DNA of 64,000 nucleotides, from positions 5,244,392 through 5,308,391 of the forward strand of contig JAQFVV010000032.1 in NCBI GenBank assembly GCA_028023455.1. Reading direction: 5' to 3'. The stretch is from Epiperipatus broadwayi. Taxonomy: Eukaryota; Onychophora; Udeonychophora; Euonychophora; Peripatidae. The notes under the pieces were generated by a model that did not search any database, was not told the DNA's origin, and saw only the letters and a list, made by a program, of their open reading frames with translations. A program made the position numbers and the translations under genes. Each line of letters begins with the position of its first letter. Positions within the stretch are counted from its first letter, which is position 1. This document shows, piece by piece, positions 33,201 through 45,965 of this stretch.

Positions 33201-34519
33201 CTCTTCATGTATAATTCTCATATTATCTATAAGATGTGGTGCAGTGATGTTTGGAAACCACTCATTTAATAATTAATAGAATATTTTAGGATTGTCACAA
33301 TAAGGCTTATTTAAGCTAACCCCTTCCTCATTTGTACAGGCCTAGATGTACTCATGAATGATAAATTGTTTAACTGTCATATTAAAAGTAAATCTCTTTT
33401 TGGAGGTGAATTTATAAATGTCTTTTCATCATTACTTTAAAGTAATGATCACAGCATTAGTAACATTAATATATTGTTATTTGTAGCTCATTAGCATACT
33501 AAGCCATTTGCCTATGTAAATTATTGACAGCATTAAATCTGTGCTATGTTTCTGATGTAAATTAAAATTGTTTATGTTCATTAAATTATGGTGTTAATAA
33601 TTAATTATTCATGCATTGTGTATTACTGAATTTCACTCATTGAATCTCATTTAGTCTTTATAATAATATTAATATTATTTAGAAGTTATAACTGATTACT
33701 TTAAATGGACATTTATTTCTGGGTTGTTCTGTTCTTTCTCATTCTGGATGGATACTATATCATAATTCATATTTCTTTCATATTGCTAGTTGTCTGCAAT
33801 TCATTTAAATTTATAGATATTTCTTACATTTGAGGTATCTGACTGAACCAAGATTTGATATTCTTTATTTATATTAATTACCCTGTAGATCTCATGTTTC
33901 TCCACTGTGTCTCTGGGACTGGAATGAATAAAATTTCATCTGTTATCATCAGAAGTGTTTTTCATAATGTTATAGTTTTAGAGAAGAGCAAATAGGGCAG
34001 AATCCATGATTGCTCCTGACCTGTGTATCTCAGGCATGAGTGGATTTAGGGTACTTTTGCTTAGATTTTAAACCTTGTTGAATGAACATACAATTCTGAC
34101 TGATACAATATATACAATCTTAATAGATTACCAAAATAAAAATTATGATTTTGTAAACTAATTAAATAAATAAAGCCACATATTATCATTATGTGAAATA
34201 TAAAAAATTACCTCAATTGATGATAAAAAACATAATACAAATTTCTGAATATTTTTGAAGAAATGTAGTTTTAAAAAAACGTTTTCTACACTTTATTTAA
34301 AATTTTAGCACTATTATTCATCTTATTTAAAACCCTGTATTATTTTTTTTTTATTTTAGTCTTCAAAAAGATGCTAAAAAATATTCCTATGATCATGTGT
34401 TTTTCCAGTAATTAAGCACATGAGGAACTTGTATAAGGTCTGTTGAAAAAAGTTCTAAGTCTAATACAGGTTCAAAACTCAAGTCATGAACATAACAGAT
34501 AAATGTACCAATTACTAAG
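30227..34519. other. 4.3-kb AT-rich stretch without recognised genes
   Basis: Short (TA)n tracts occur at about 31103 and 31270-31290. Frames at 31446-31637 and 31698-31943 are short and domainless. A phrase GGGTTTGAACC near 31357 resembles a polymerase III B-box, but no partner A-box was found. Confidence 0.5.
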
Positions 34520-34666
34520 TGTAACGATCCAGAAGACTTAACTTAACGTAAACTGCACTACAGGGCACCATCTAGGCATTTGAACCTAGAAAAATTTATA
34601 GAGTAGATACGTCAGTCAAAAAAAAAAATTTTTTTTTTTTTTAAATTTTGATTCCGGATCGTTACA
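34520..34666. mobile_element. 147-bp miniature element with TGTAACGATCC ends
   Basis: It begins TGTAACGATCCAGAAG and ends TTCCGGATCGTTACA, giving terminal inverted repeats of about 12-15 bases. The interior (TGCACTACAGGGC, CATCTAGGCATTTGAACC, a run of A followed by a run of T) matches one end of the 2.2-kb repeats at 37617 and 41154. It is therefore either a miniature relative or an excised end module of that family. No target-site duplication is evident. Confidence 0.7.
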
Positions 34667-35398
34667 ATGGCTTTCCCAACTCGGGCCGATCTTTAATAAA
34701 CCACGTATACCCTGAACAAATTCTTCTCAAAATGAAACATTTTATCTGTTTACATAAAGTCGTATACTTTAAATCTTATAAAAGCTCTGCCAGTAAAAGA
34801 AATAGCACATATATTAAACACGAGAAAGTATAAATAATTTTAAACTGTATTTCGTTAAAAAGAAAGTCAAAAGGTTGCGATTGATATGTTTTTTTTGTTG
34901 TTGTTGTAATATAAATTATGTTTTAATGTGTATAGGAGTGCACAGTCATGTAAGTTTATGATCAAAATGTGGTGCCTTACGATGAGTACCTTTGGGAATT
35001 ACTTAAGTGTAACCCTATTTATGCATTTCAATCAGTCATAAATAAGTTGGTGGTATTTATAATTGTTCTGCAAATATACACGTTTAAACCCATTATTTCT
35101 TAAAACATATTTATCTCAATGCAACCTTCTTTAAATAAATAATTTATAAAATAACTTGCTTGTCATGCCATGTGTAAAAATAAAATGTATAAAATAAAAT
35201 AGAACACTTGTGGGGAGGGGTGTAAACGTAAACGTTCCTTAGGTAAGCGATAGTAAACATTTTTCTTTTTGTATATAGTCTTTTTGTAAAATTATTAACC
35301 GGATGTTTTGTAAATGTCTTCGTCAATCATGTACCGTAATTACTAACCCTAAGTAAAATTTTTTTTTTTGATCATTTTTTTAAATAACTTTACTGATA
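34667..35398. other. AT-rich DNA, nothing recognised
   Basis: No gene or repeat is recognised between the miniature element and the first 2.2-kb repeat. Frames at 34648-34833 and 35144-35326 have no recognisable domain. Confidence 0.5.
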
Positions 35399-37617
35399 TG
35401 TAACGAGCACAGACGTTCGTTACATTGTTGTTTTTTGTTATTTATTAAACATGAAAGTAAATTAAAAAGTTCGCATTTAAAAATTTTCTTTTAGAATTAA
35501 AAATTGAAATTAAATATCATCTTAAACTCTTATATATTAAATCGCACAGATAATGAAAAATTATTAAAATAAAACTTTATTAAAGAAAAAGTATTTTAAA
35601 ACTAAATTTTAAAATGATTTGGAAATAAAATTATATCTTTAAATTTATCTTTAAATATATCTTTGATTTGGAAAACAGGTTAATTAATCAGAAATGGAAA
35701 TGATAAATTTAATTAGTCAAATGTAAACCAGCCTTGGGCATTTAAATGTAAAAACATAGGTCAGATAGGAAAACAATAGAAACTTTTAGCAAATGAAATA
35801 AATCCATTGGGAAATCGGACCTCAACGAAAAGGATCATCACATCAATGACATAATGTTAAGTCAATCCTTCAAATACGTATAAAAGGAAAATTTGGAAAT
35901 TATTAATTAGTGACTGGAAATTGATTATTACGATGTGACTATATGTAGTAGTACGAAGTTGGAGGTGAAGGAATTGACAGATGCACTGTCAATTCTTTCA
36001 GCTGTTAAAGAAAGGAGAAATGAACTATTGTTTCCTACATTGAGGACCAATTAAACTAAAAAAACCTCCGAATGAATAAATAAAACAACGGCTAAATGGA
36101 TACCAATCTTAGGACGGCGTGGGAATTCCCGTTCAAACTTACAAACGACAGATAAAGATGAACTGTTTAAAACCGTAAGAACTTTACAATTAATGAACAT
36201 TAAATTAAAACTTTTCCTATTTAAAATAATTGCATTAGTTTCCTATCTGACTAAAGTAGTTAAAATGTTATTTGATGTATTTTTTATTTATTTGTGTAAT
36301 ATCATTTCCATTTATTTAATTTTGTTCTTTAAGTTTATTTATGATTTCTGTTTTCTGATAAATTAAAATATATCAATGTTAAACTTAAGTCGGGCGTGAA
36401 TGGCTGTATAGATTTGTAAAGTTATATTAGGGGAGGGTAATCTTAGGTTATTTGTTTCGTTGTTAAATTGGGTCAATGGATTGGATATATTGATGTAGTT
36501 AGTAGATGTAGTCAGAGATTCGCTACTGGCAGAATCGTTTATATATACGCTGCACTCTCCCATTTTGCCTATGGAAGGAATTATAAGACGCAGAGCGCAG
36601 TTCCTTTCTATGGAGTTTTTTTTTATTGCTCTTCTTGTCTGATAGATGTCATATTCCTATCTGATGAGGGTCAATGCCTTCTCTAAATCTTTTTGGTGCT
36701 GTCATATTCCGTATTACATTGAATACATCGATGTATCAGATGAATTGATGCCAGTTTGACTGCGAATTTTAGCCTAAGGTTAAATAGGGATAGAATATTT
36801 TATTTTCAAATGCAAATCTATGTAGTCTATTCATACTTGACCCTAAATAAAAATGCATTAAATTTAAGTTGTTTATAGACGCTTGCATGGATTGGTTATC
36901 GGTTAAGTATGTTTTGGGTTTTCATATTTGATCAAAATATATAGACATTCGATAAATAATGATACCTTACGGTGAGTATCTGAAATGTATTTATTCGGAT
37001 GTCTTTTAAGTTATTGGTGACAATGCAAGTATCTTATGGTGAATACTATTGGGTTACGTATAAATTTCCCTCCGCAATTGTCAGTAATCAATAATTTTGT
37101 ATTTTGATCGTTTATGTTTACTTTGAAATGTTTTTGACCGTGAAATCTATGTAACCGATCTATATTCAACATTATAAACAAGCTTTCATAAATTTATCTG
37201 TGCGAACTTAATTAAAATGTAAAATTAGAATATAATAGTAATTAAATGTAAATTAAAGTCAAAAATCAAAGTTAAAAATAATGTTAAATGTTAAAATGTA
37301 AAAATAATACTAAAATAATTTTAAATCTTATATATATGTGCATAAATAAATGTTTGTATGCTAATTACTGGCAGTGGCTTATTTTATTTATTTTTTAATG
37401 TTGAAATCTAATTAGATAAGATATTATATTATTTAATCTCTGCTATTCCACTGAGCTAGTGACATGGGCTAACGACCGGAATCAAAATTTAAAAAAAAAA
37501 AAATTTTTTTTTTTTGATTGACGTATCTGCCTACTCTATAAATTTTTCTAGGTTCAAATGCCTAGATGGCGCCCTGTAGTGCAGTTTACGTTAAGTTAAG
37601 TCTTCCGGATCGTTACA
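35399..37617 (-). mobile_element. 2.2-kb TG...CA-ended repeat, copy A (solo LTR candidate)
   Basis: The ends are TGTAACGAGC (35399) and GGATCGTTACA (37617), an 8-base inverted TGTAACGA/TCGTTACA. The whole unit is found again, inverted, at 41154-43359. Near the 37617 end are a conserved module with CTAGATGGCGCCC and GGTTCAAATGCC, an A-run/T-run junction at about 37490-37516, and a tRNA A-box-like TAGCTCAGTGGAATAGCAG (minus strand, about 37441-37460). TG...CA ends, size and lack of coding sequence fit a solo LTR. The strand is arbitrary, set to begin with the TGTAACGATCC end. A DNA transposon with short inverted ends is an alternative. No clear target duplication was seen. Confidence 0.65.
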
Positions 37618-37874
37618 TAAGAGATGAGGATATTGAATATATACATATAGGTATGCATGCACATGCGTGTGTTAAAGTCTTCATAGTTTAGTATACATGT
37701 TAATGAAAGTTTGGGGAAATATCATATATCAATTCTCCAATTTTGAGAAATGTCTATCAAGAAATCTAAAAATTCTGTTTAAAATTTTTTAAAAGATCCC
37801 TGTCCATAGATACAAAAAATCTCTGTAAAATTACTTGCTAACATTTTGATGAAGTCATATTTATTCTTAGTAAG
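37618..37874. other. Unique spacer between inverted repeats
   Basis: AT-rich sequence without a recognised feature, lying between copy A and the decayed palindrome. Confidence 0.4.
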
Positions 37875-38802
37875 GCTATGGTGTCCTGAAACACTGTTGT
37901 GTGTGTGTGTGTGAATTAGTCTTTTCATTAGATATTCTATTAGGTAGTTGTTTACTCATAGCTGAGAAAGTTCAACAAAATTTTCTATATTTTTTTTGTT
38001 TTTTAAAAAATATTTCTAAAGAATGGAAATAAGACTAGAGTATTGTTTTTAAACTGATAGTTGTTTTCAGAATTTTAAGAAATTGTCTTCTAGTTCTTTA
38101 AATTATATTTTTTCAAACTTGCTAATATTTAAGTCTTATAAGAATCAGAGATATAACCACAATCTTAAAATTGCAAAGTAAAACTGATGTAATTCACTTT
38201 CTGAAAGCATTTTTATAATTCCTAACTCTTACACTAATGTTTCTATTTGATTGACCTACATCACTCCTTGGCATTAGAAACATAAAACTTTATTAAAAAT
38301 TGACTTTCTAAGAATCCTTGGCTTTTAGGTTTATCAAATTCTATGTTTTGATGCATAAAAAACAATGTAGGTAAATCAAATAGATGTATTAGTGTAAGAT
38401 TTAGAGCATATTAAAAATGTTTTTTTTTATATAAAAAGTCAGTTGCATCTGCTCTGATATCACATTTTGATATTTATTATAATCCTAATTTGTATAACAC
38501 TCAAAATATTAGCTAACTATATTGAAACTTTATGAATTACTGAACTATGAAAGAGTCTATTGAATTGTAAGGAAGGCCTAACAGTTTGCATAAGCATGCA
38601 GAAACTCAGCATATTGCAGCTTTGTGGATATTTATTATTTTATCTCTCTTCCAATGCTCTAGCAATATTTGTAAAAAGTTAGCTGACCATAAAACAAAAG
38701 AAGAAAACTCAGAAATTTTTGTTTAAAAACTCTATAATTAAATAATTACCTGGTCATATAATTCACACAGAGATGCAAAAATTCTTCAGGACACCATAAA
38801 CT
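37875..38802. repeat. Decayed 0.93-kb palindromic (long terminal inverted repeat) element
   Basis: TATGGTGTCCTGAA at about 37876 is the reverse complement of TTCAGGACACCATA at about 38786-38799. Inward, GTGTGAATTA near 37907 matches its inverse near 38760. The best block, CTTACACTAATG..CTATTTGATTGACCTACAT (about 38228-38266), pairs with ATGTAGGTAAATCAAATAG..ATTAGTGTAAG (about 38364-38400). The pairing is patchy between these blocks but keeps the same centre, which suggests one old element with nearly full-length inverted arms, such as a foldback or long-TIR MITE. A (TG)n run lies at about 37898-37912. Confidence 0.6.
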
Positions 38803-39476
38803 TGAGAGGAATGAATGGCTATACAGAAAACTTTTATGTTAGTGGTTAGGGGCTTTTTAAAGAAGATTTTTTGATTGCTGATTATAGGAATATCTCTACT
38901 CAAAAAGGAATAGTGCAGATATTTTTAAAAAAATTATTTAATTTTAGCTCTTAACTATAAAAATTTGCAATGAAATTGTGTTAATTTATTTTTATAAATA
39001 TATTACTAGCCATTTCACAAAAGGGTCATATTTAACAGATTACCTCAAAGCCAAATTTTAATCAAAGAGCATAATAGTTTTTTACAGGGTGATAAATTAT
39101 TATTTAATATATGAGAAGAAATACTGGATGATAAATATGCCAAAAATGTATCAAATATTAAAACAAAATAGAATTGTTAAAATGTTGCCAAAGTTTTAAG
39201 ACCGGAAGTCAGCTTAAGCTTACTTTAGCTTACAACCTATTTGAAATAACTGGTAATTAGTATATTTTCTACGTAAATCACCAAAGCAATAGAGCTATGG
39301 GATAATAAACAATTAGTTGCTGGATAGAATCTCAATCTATGTCTTTTTATGCTCAAACTTACAACACATTTATAATTGTATAATTAATGGTTAAATATCT
39401 TTAGAAAAATTAAAACGCCACTTAATATTTTTAAATACATTTAATAATTTAGAAATAACACAATGTTTTATGTAGT
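38803..39476. other. AT-rich spacer, nothing recognised
   Basis: No reading frame or repeat of note. Confidence 0.45.
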
Positions 39477-39612
39477 TGTTTTTTTTTTTTGACTTTCCGG
39501 GTGCTGCTATCGTAATCAGTGATAAAATACTAGCATGGTGATCGAATCTGGGATTGGCATGAACCTGGAATTAGTCTCCGGTTATTGTCATTGATTAGAC
39601 TAAAAGCATGAC
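39477..39612 (-). mobile_element. Possible tRNA-derived SINE
   Basis: On the minus strand a G+C-richer block of about 120 bases starts near TAGTCTAATCAATG (A-box-like), includes GATTCGATCACC (B-box-like, about 55 bases further) and ends in CACCCGGAAAGTC followed by an A-run (T-run on the plus strand at 39480-39490). Promoter-like boxes plus an A-tail suggest a SINE. No second copy is in the window, so the call is weak. Confidence 0.35.
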
Positions 39613-41153
39613 AAAGAGAGAATAACAGTACCTAAACGATAAATTATATACTAATCTGTGTGCTATTACAAATACTTGAATGTATTTAAAAAATTTAAAT
39701 AAAGGTTTAATTTTTCTAAAGACCTTTAACAATTAATTCTAATTAATGCTATAAAAACGTTCACTCCAAGATAATACATTATTTTCTTTCCGTTTTTTTT
39801 TATTATTATTTTTCCAAGAAATCATAATTTCTGAATTTGCCACTTTATTCAGTGCTAAAGCGTGCAGACCCTTGAGTAAAACTCATTCAATACTAAAGTT
39901 TCAACAACAATTTTTTGTTTGTTTGCTTTTCTATTAGAAAAAGAATGATAACTAAGTAGTAACCTTCAATTTAATAATGAAACTTTTATTAAATAAAATT
40001 TAAATCACTAAAGCAAAATTATAATTAAAATAAATTATAAAAGTTTTTTATGGAACAAGTTTAGATAAAATATTTTTTAATTAGACTAATTAATTATCTA
40101 CAAAGTTAGTTTTTGTTTATTATTGTTCTGATTATTTTTTTGAAATATGTGTGCATTGACACAAATGTATTTTGATGTTATATTTATTTTCCTATTCCTC
40201 AATCATAAACAGGGCTTTTCATTAATTAATTCTTTATATTAATTTTCTATAAAAATATTTTTATTATAATTTAATTTTAAAATGATTTCACAGACTGTGA
40301 AATATGCTTGTTCACTTTTAAATTCACTTATTTTTAGGCCTTGAATGTCTATAAAATAAGAGTTAATTATTTTATCGTTTACTAATATTGCTAATTCTTT
40401 TTAATCATATAATAATTGTTAAAATTAAAATAGTATTTACAAAATAATAATAAATGTCTCCCTCATTTATTTTAGAAAAAATATTCAAAAATAAAAAATT
40501 AAGCCAAACAACTTTTATTTATTTGAGCTATAAATGTTAATTACATGATTTAGATGCGTACAGGTTTCATGATTATAAAACTTGAGTTATTCATTTATTT
40601 AATTAGCATATGTAATTATTATTTTTATTTTAATAGTCTATTGATAAACTACTTAAGACTGTATGTGTTTGTATAGAAAGTAGATTAGAATATCTCACAT
40701 AACTGCTTAACTTTGAATTTAAGCAACATATCTACAATAATTATAATATTTAAAACATCTGTGATGTCTTTTATTAACAACATTACATGTTCTATTAATA
40801 GAACTATGCTAATAATCTATAACCACAATTCAATAGAAAATTGGGTTTTATTTAGAAAATAGTAAAAAGAAAGATATAATATTTTCCTCATCAAAATTCA
40901 CAGACTTTTTAAATTCTATCTACCATTCTTATTAAACTTATTTAATCCATATAATAGATTAAACTTTTAAAATATAAAAATTATAAAAATATAAATTATA
41001 GTTTATTTATAATTTCATTTTCTTTGTAATGGTTGCAAAAGTAAATCAAATTTATTAGTGAATTACTATAAAGTTAAAAAGATTTTTAAGTATATTTTTC
41101 ACTGAATCCAAATTCTTAGACAAAAATGCAATTATTCCACATTATATATATAT
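39613..41153. other. AT-rich spacer, nothing recognised
   Basis: Very AT-rich, with no frame, box or repeat that I can support. Confidence 0.5.
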
Positions 41154-43359
41154 TGTAATGATCTGGAAAAGATAGACTTACATAAACTGCACTACAGGGC
41201 GTCATCTAGGCATTTGAATCTAGAAAAGTTTATAAAGTAGGCAGATACATAAGTCAAAAAAAAAATTTTTTTTTTTTTTAAAATTTTTTAGTTCCGATCG
41301 TTAGCCCATGTCATTAGCTCAGGGAGTAGCAGAGATTTAATAATATAATATCTTATCTAATTATATTTCAATATTAAAAAATAAATAAAGTAAGCCACTG
41401 CCAGTAATTAACATACAAGAATTTATTTACGCACATATATATATATATATAAGATTTAACATTATTTTAGAATCAGTTTACATTTTTTTACTTTAGCTTA
41501 AATTTTTAACTTTACTTTAGATTTTAATTTACATTTTAATTGTTATACTATTATATTATAAGTTTACATTTTAATTAAGTTCGCACAGATGGAATTATAA
41601 AAATTTGTTTTAATAATGTTGAGTATAGATCGGTTACATAGATTACAATGGTTAAAAACATTTCAAAATAAACATAAACGATCAAAATATAAAATCATTG
41701 ATACTGACAATTGCAGAGGGAAATTTATAAGCAATCCAATAGTATTCACCATAAGATACTTGCATTGTCACCAATAACTTAAAAGACATCCGAATAAATA
41801 CATTTTAGATACTCACCGTAAGGTATCATTATTTATCGAACGTCTATATATTTTGATCAAATATGAAAACCCAAAACATACTTAACCGATAACCAATTCA
41901 TGCAAGCATCTATAAACAATTTAAATTTAATGCATTTTTATTTAGTGTTGAGTATGAATAGACTACATAGATTTGCATTTGAAAATAAAACATTCTATCC
42001 CTATTTAACCTTAGGCTAAAAGTTCGCAGCCAAAACTGGCATCAATTTATCTGATATATCGATGCATTCAATGTAATATGAAATACGGCAGCACCAAAAA
42101 GTTAAGAGAAGAAATTGCCTCTCATCAAATAGGAATATGACATCTATCTGACAAGAAGAGCAATAAAAAAAACTCCATAGAAAGGAACTGCGTTCTCCAT
42201 CTTATAATTCATTCCATAGGCAAATGAGTGAGTGTGGCATATGAAATGATTCTGCCCGTAGCGAATCTGATATTACATCTACTAATCACACCAATATATC
42301 CCATCCATTGACTCAATTCAACTACGACCCAAATAACCTAAGATTACCCTCCCCTAATATAACTTTACAAATCTATACAGCCATTTATGCCTGACTTAAG
42401 TTTAACATTTATAGAATTAATTTAATGAAAAACAAAAATCATGATAAAACTTAAAGAACAAAAAATAAATAAATGGAAATGATTTTAAATATATATAAAA
42501 AAAAAGAAATACATCAAATAACGTTATTAATAAATTAAGTTGGTCACTTAGGATAATATTGCAATCATTTAAATCTGGGAAGTTTTAATTTAATGTTCAT
42601 TATTTATAAAGTTCTTACAGTTTAAAACAGTTCATCTTTATCTGTTGCTTGTCATGAACGTGAATTCCCACGCCGTCCTAAGATTGTTATTCTGTTGGCT
42701 GATTTATTTATCCATCCGGAGGTTTTTTGCTTTTACTGGTCCTCAATGTAGAAAAACGATAGTTCATTTCTCTTTCTTTCGTAGCAAAACTGAAGGGATT
42801 GAAGAGTGCATCTTTTCCATTCCTTCTCCTTCACTTCTGCACTAACACATATCTGTCACATTGTAAATAATCTATCATCCCCAATAATTTCCAAACTTGT
42901 CTTTTTATATTAATTTGAAGGATTGAATTTACATTGCGTCATTGATGAGACGGTCTTTTCGCTGAGGTCCGATTCCATTGCTTTTCTCTTCATTGGCTAT
43001 TAGTTTCTATTGTTTTCCTATCTGACCGATGCTTTTACATTTAAATGCCCAAGGCTAGTTTACATTTAACTAATTAAAACAATCATTTCCATTTCTGATT
43101 AATTAATGTGTTTTCCAAGATTAAAGATATATTTTTATCTCTAAATCTTTTTAGGTTTGTTTTTAAAATACCTTTCTATTTTTAATAAAGTTTTATTTTA
43201 ATAATTTTTTTTTTATCTGTGCAATTTATATATACGAGTTTAAGATGATATTTAATTTTAATTTTTAATTCTTAAAGAAAATTTTTAAATGCGAACTTTT
43301 TATTTTTCTTTCATGATTAATAATAAAAAACAATGTAACATACGTATGTGCCCATTACA
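41154..43359 (+). mobile_element. 2.2-kb TG...CA-ended repeat, copy B, inverted relative to copy A
   Basis: It starts TGTAATGATCTGGAA and ends GCCCATTACA. Walking along this strand reproduces the reverse complement of 37617-35399 block by block: the TGCACTACAGGGC module, the A-run/T-run junction, TTAGCTCAGGGAGTAGCAG, the GCCACTGCCAGTAATTA block, CACCATAAGATACTTGCATT, ACTCACCGTAAGGTATC, and at the far end TTTAAATGCGAACTTTTTA. Both sides abut AT dinucleotide tracts, compatible with insertion into (AT)n. The 66-codon frame at 42645-42845 is not conserved in copy A and is unlikely to be a gene. Confidence 0.7.
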
Positions 43360-45940
43360 ATATATATATATTGTTTCCTTAAGGTTGGTCACCAAGCATA
43401 TGCCTAGGGCCCCAGACTAAGATACATTATTTTAATCAACAACACAATTTATAAGTTAAGTGTTACTATTTATATAAGAATAAAAGTTGTATATGTTCAT
43501 TTCTTGTATTAAAAATTAAAGATTTTATTTATTTACTCACTGTTTTATTTACTGGGGGTGGCACCCACTCCATATTTGTGCCAGCAGCCTCAAAATGTAA
43601 AGAGTGGCACTGGATTAGCCAGTTCAATCCTAACAATAGTTACAAGTTAAAAAAAGGGGGAGAATGTTTTAAAAAAGAGAAAAGTTTATTAATTACTTCA
43701 AGATTTTTTTTTTAATTTGAAGAATAAACATATAATATTTTATATGTATATCTACTTACATATACAAACATTTGATATGCACTGCAATTCAGTTTCATTG
43801 CATGCCTATTATAAATTATGTTAATGGTAAAGATAGCTAAAGACATGTGTGCAGGTCTATTTGTAATAATTGGAGAACATAATTGTAAACTCTATTTTAT
43901 ATATATATACACATTATTTTTTTTTTTAATTTAATGTTTTCAATTGGATCCTAAAATTTTTGAAAAGAAATTGAAAAAAAATTATTGTCTAATATGTGCA
44001 TGGATCTGATAACTAACGAATGAAAGTTGGGCAGTATGTGAAATGAGTTTGATAATTTAAAAATACTATGGAAATTTCTGGCAATAATAAGAAAATTGCA
44101 AGAATAAATTATGGATATTATTATTACTACTACAATTTTTCTGTTTAAGCTTAGATATGGTCTAGCAAAATTTCTTTTGTTAATTTTGTTTTCTTTTTAT
44201 TACTTGAAAAAGGAAAAATTCATTTAAAGTTTACATGATTACCAAAATGCATCAGTAAACAATTTCAATTGTACAGAGTTTTGCTAACACATTTTGGTGT
44301 TTTTCTCCCAGATCACATCAATCAAAGGTCATTAACACAAAGATATGTGTTTAAAAGAAGAATTGAATAAACAACTATCTGTCCATGGAAAAAAGAATTA
44401 ACATCACAACTTGTAATGCATTATTGAGAGCTCTTGATAACTCCATCTGTTTATTCTGATTATTATTTTGCAAAAATTGAATATTTAACTGCTAATTGAA
44501 GAAACTTCAGATCTGCATGACTGCAAGCAAGACCCTATTCAGTCTTTTTAACAACAATTGTCCGAGTTTGAAGATGAAACATAGAAGTTTGAAAAATATC
44601 ATTATTTTTTGTTGTTGTTGTTAATAAAGGAAAAACCAATGGAAAGATCAAACTGGTTCATCATTTAGACAAATACATACATTATATATATTGTTGTACT
44701 TTTTTTTTCATTTCTTTTAGTATCTCTCTATTGAAAAGTTGTAAATTAAAGAACATGTATTGAATTTTATAATTAAATCATATGTGATTCATAATACACC
44801 TATACTTATTGTATAGCATAGATATGTTAATTTGAATCTGCATTGGAATTCATATCTAGATAAAGACTATTTAAGTTGTTAAATTATTTTCATTATTAGT
44901 AATATATGTATTTTCATTTGTATAATTTATGATAATTTGTTTGATCATCAGAATATGTTCAAAGGTAAATTCGTTTTGTAATGTTTTTATTTTGTTTTTT
45001 TGAATGAGAATGACATGTACTTAAAAGAAATAGCCATTTTAAGTGTGTATTAAGAAATAGTACTTCTTAGCATTGTTGCAATATTGTTTATTAGATCCCT
45101 ATTAAATATTAATGAAGGTTAAGTGTTGTATAAATATATATAGTAATGCTCTTGTTGTATTTCGAATTATTTTGCCATTGAATAAAAGGGATTTCCTTGA
45201 TGTGTACGTTACACTTAGTTATTTATAATAAAAAAATGTCACCAAGGAGAATATTTATCTCTTAGATTAAAGAGAATTTTGTTGAGTTGAAGAATTAATG
45301 ATTATTCACCAAATAATAAATCTCTGATCATTTTGAATTATTTAATCATTAATAAGCTAAAATATTACATATTATTTAGTTATATAACTGAGGTGGTCTT
45401 TATATACAATATATATTATATAAATATATGATGATATATATTACTCAAATATAATGTCCATAAATGAACTACGAAGTCTCTGTGATGTAATGACTATTAC
45501 TGTTATCGTTATTGTTTATTGTTATTCTTAAATATACATAAATAAAATATGAACTAATTATTTTTTTAAAGATTGCCTTTATTTGATTTCTTTAAGATTA
45601 CATCACTTATCTATATTCATGGATCATCTTGCAGTGCTTAATTTTTATCAATTTGTTTGCTTTATCCTTAGAATATTGACACTAGTTTTATACTGATATG
45701 AATTTAAATAAATGACTACATTATTGAATATTAAAAGATTAAAATATTAAAATAAATTATTTACATTTATTTGTTATTCAAAATATATTCCAGATTCAAT
45801 AAAATATCCCATTGTTTCTCAATTATATTTAGCAAGTAATCTAAGCCTCATTAATATTTTTCTAATAATTAGTTTTGAAATTAAAAATTTTGACTTATTT
45901 AGTTCATGCAATATAATAGATAAAAGCTAATTCCCATTAC
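43360..45940. other. AT-rich DNA with one G+C-richer repeat scrap
   Basis: Just beyond copy B, 43384-43420 contains CATATGCCTAGGGCCCC, which resembles the end of a dispersed DNA transposon seen in many animals, but only a fragment is present. A block at about 43550-43630 is somewhat richer in G+C and has a B-box-like GTTCAATCC without an A-box. The rest shows no recognised feature. Confidence 0.45.
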
Positions 45941-45965
45941 TATATATATATATATATATATATAT
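45941..45965. repeat. (AT)n microsatellite at an LTR boundary
   Basis: About 25 bases of AT dinucleotides immediately before the TGTAAC end of the large LTR. It may be the insertion target. Confidence 0.9.

Noticed and set aside
36363-36686. Overlapping frames on both strands inside the 2.2-kb repeat
   Set aside because: The matching positions of the inverted copy at 42.1-42.4 kb do not preserve either frame.
43384-43420. End of a dispersed DNA transposon (CATATGCCTAGGGCCCC)
   Set aside because: Only about 35 bases are recognisable, without a partner end, so no element can be delimited.
43550-43630. tRNA-derived SINE from a B-box-like GTTCAATCC
   Set aside because: No A-box at a suitable distance and no tail or duplication.
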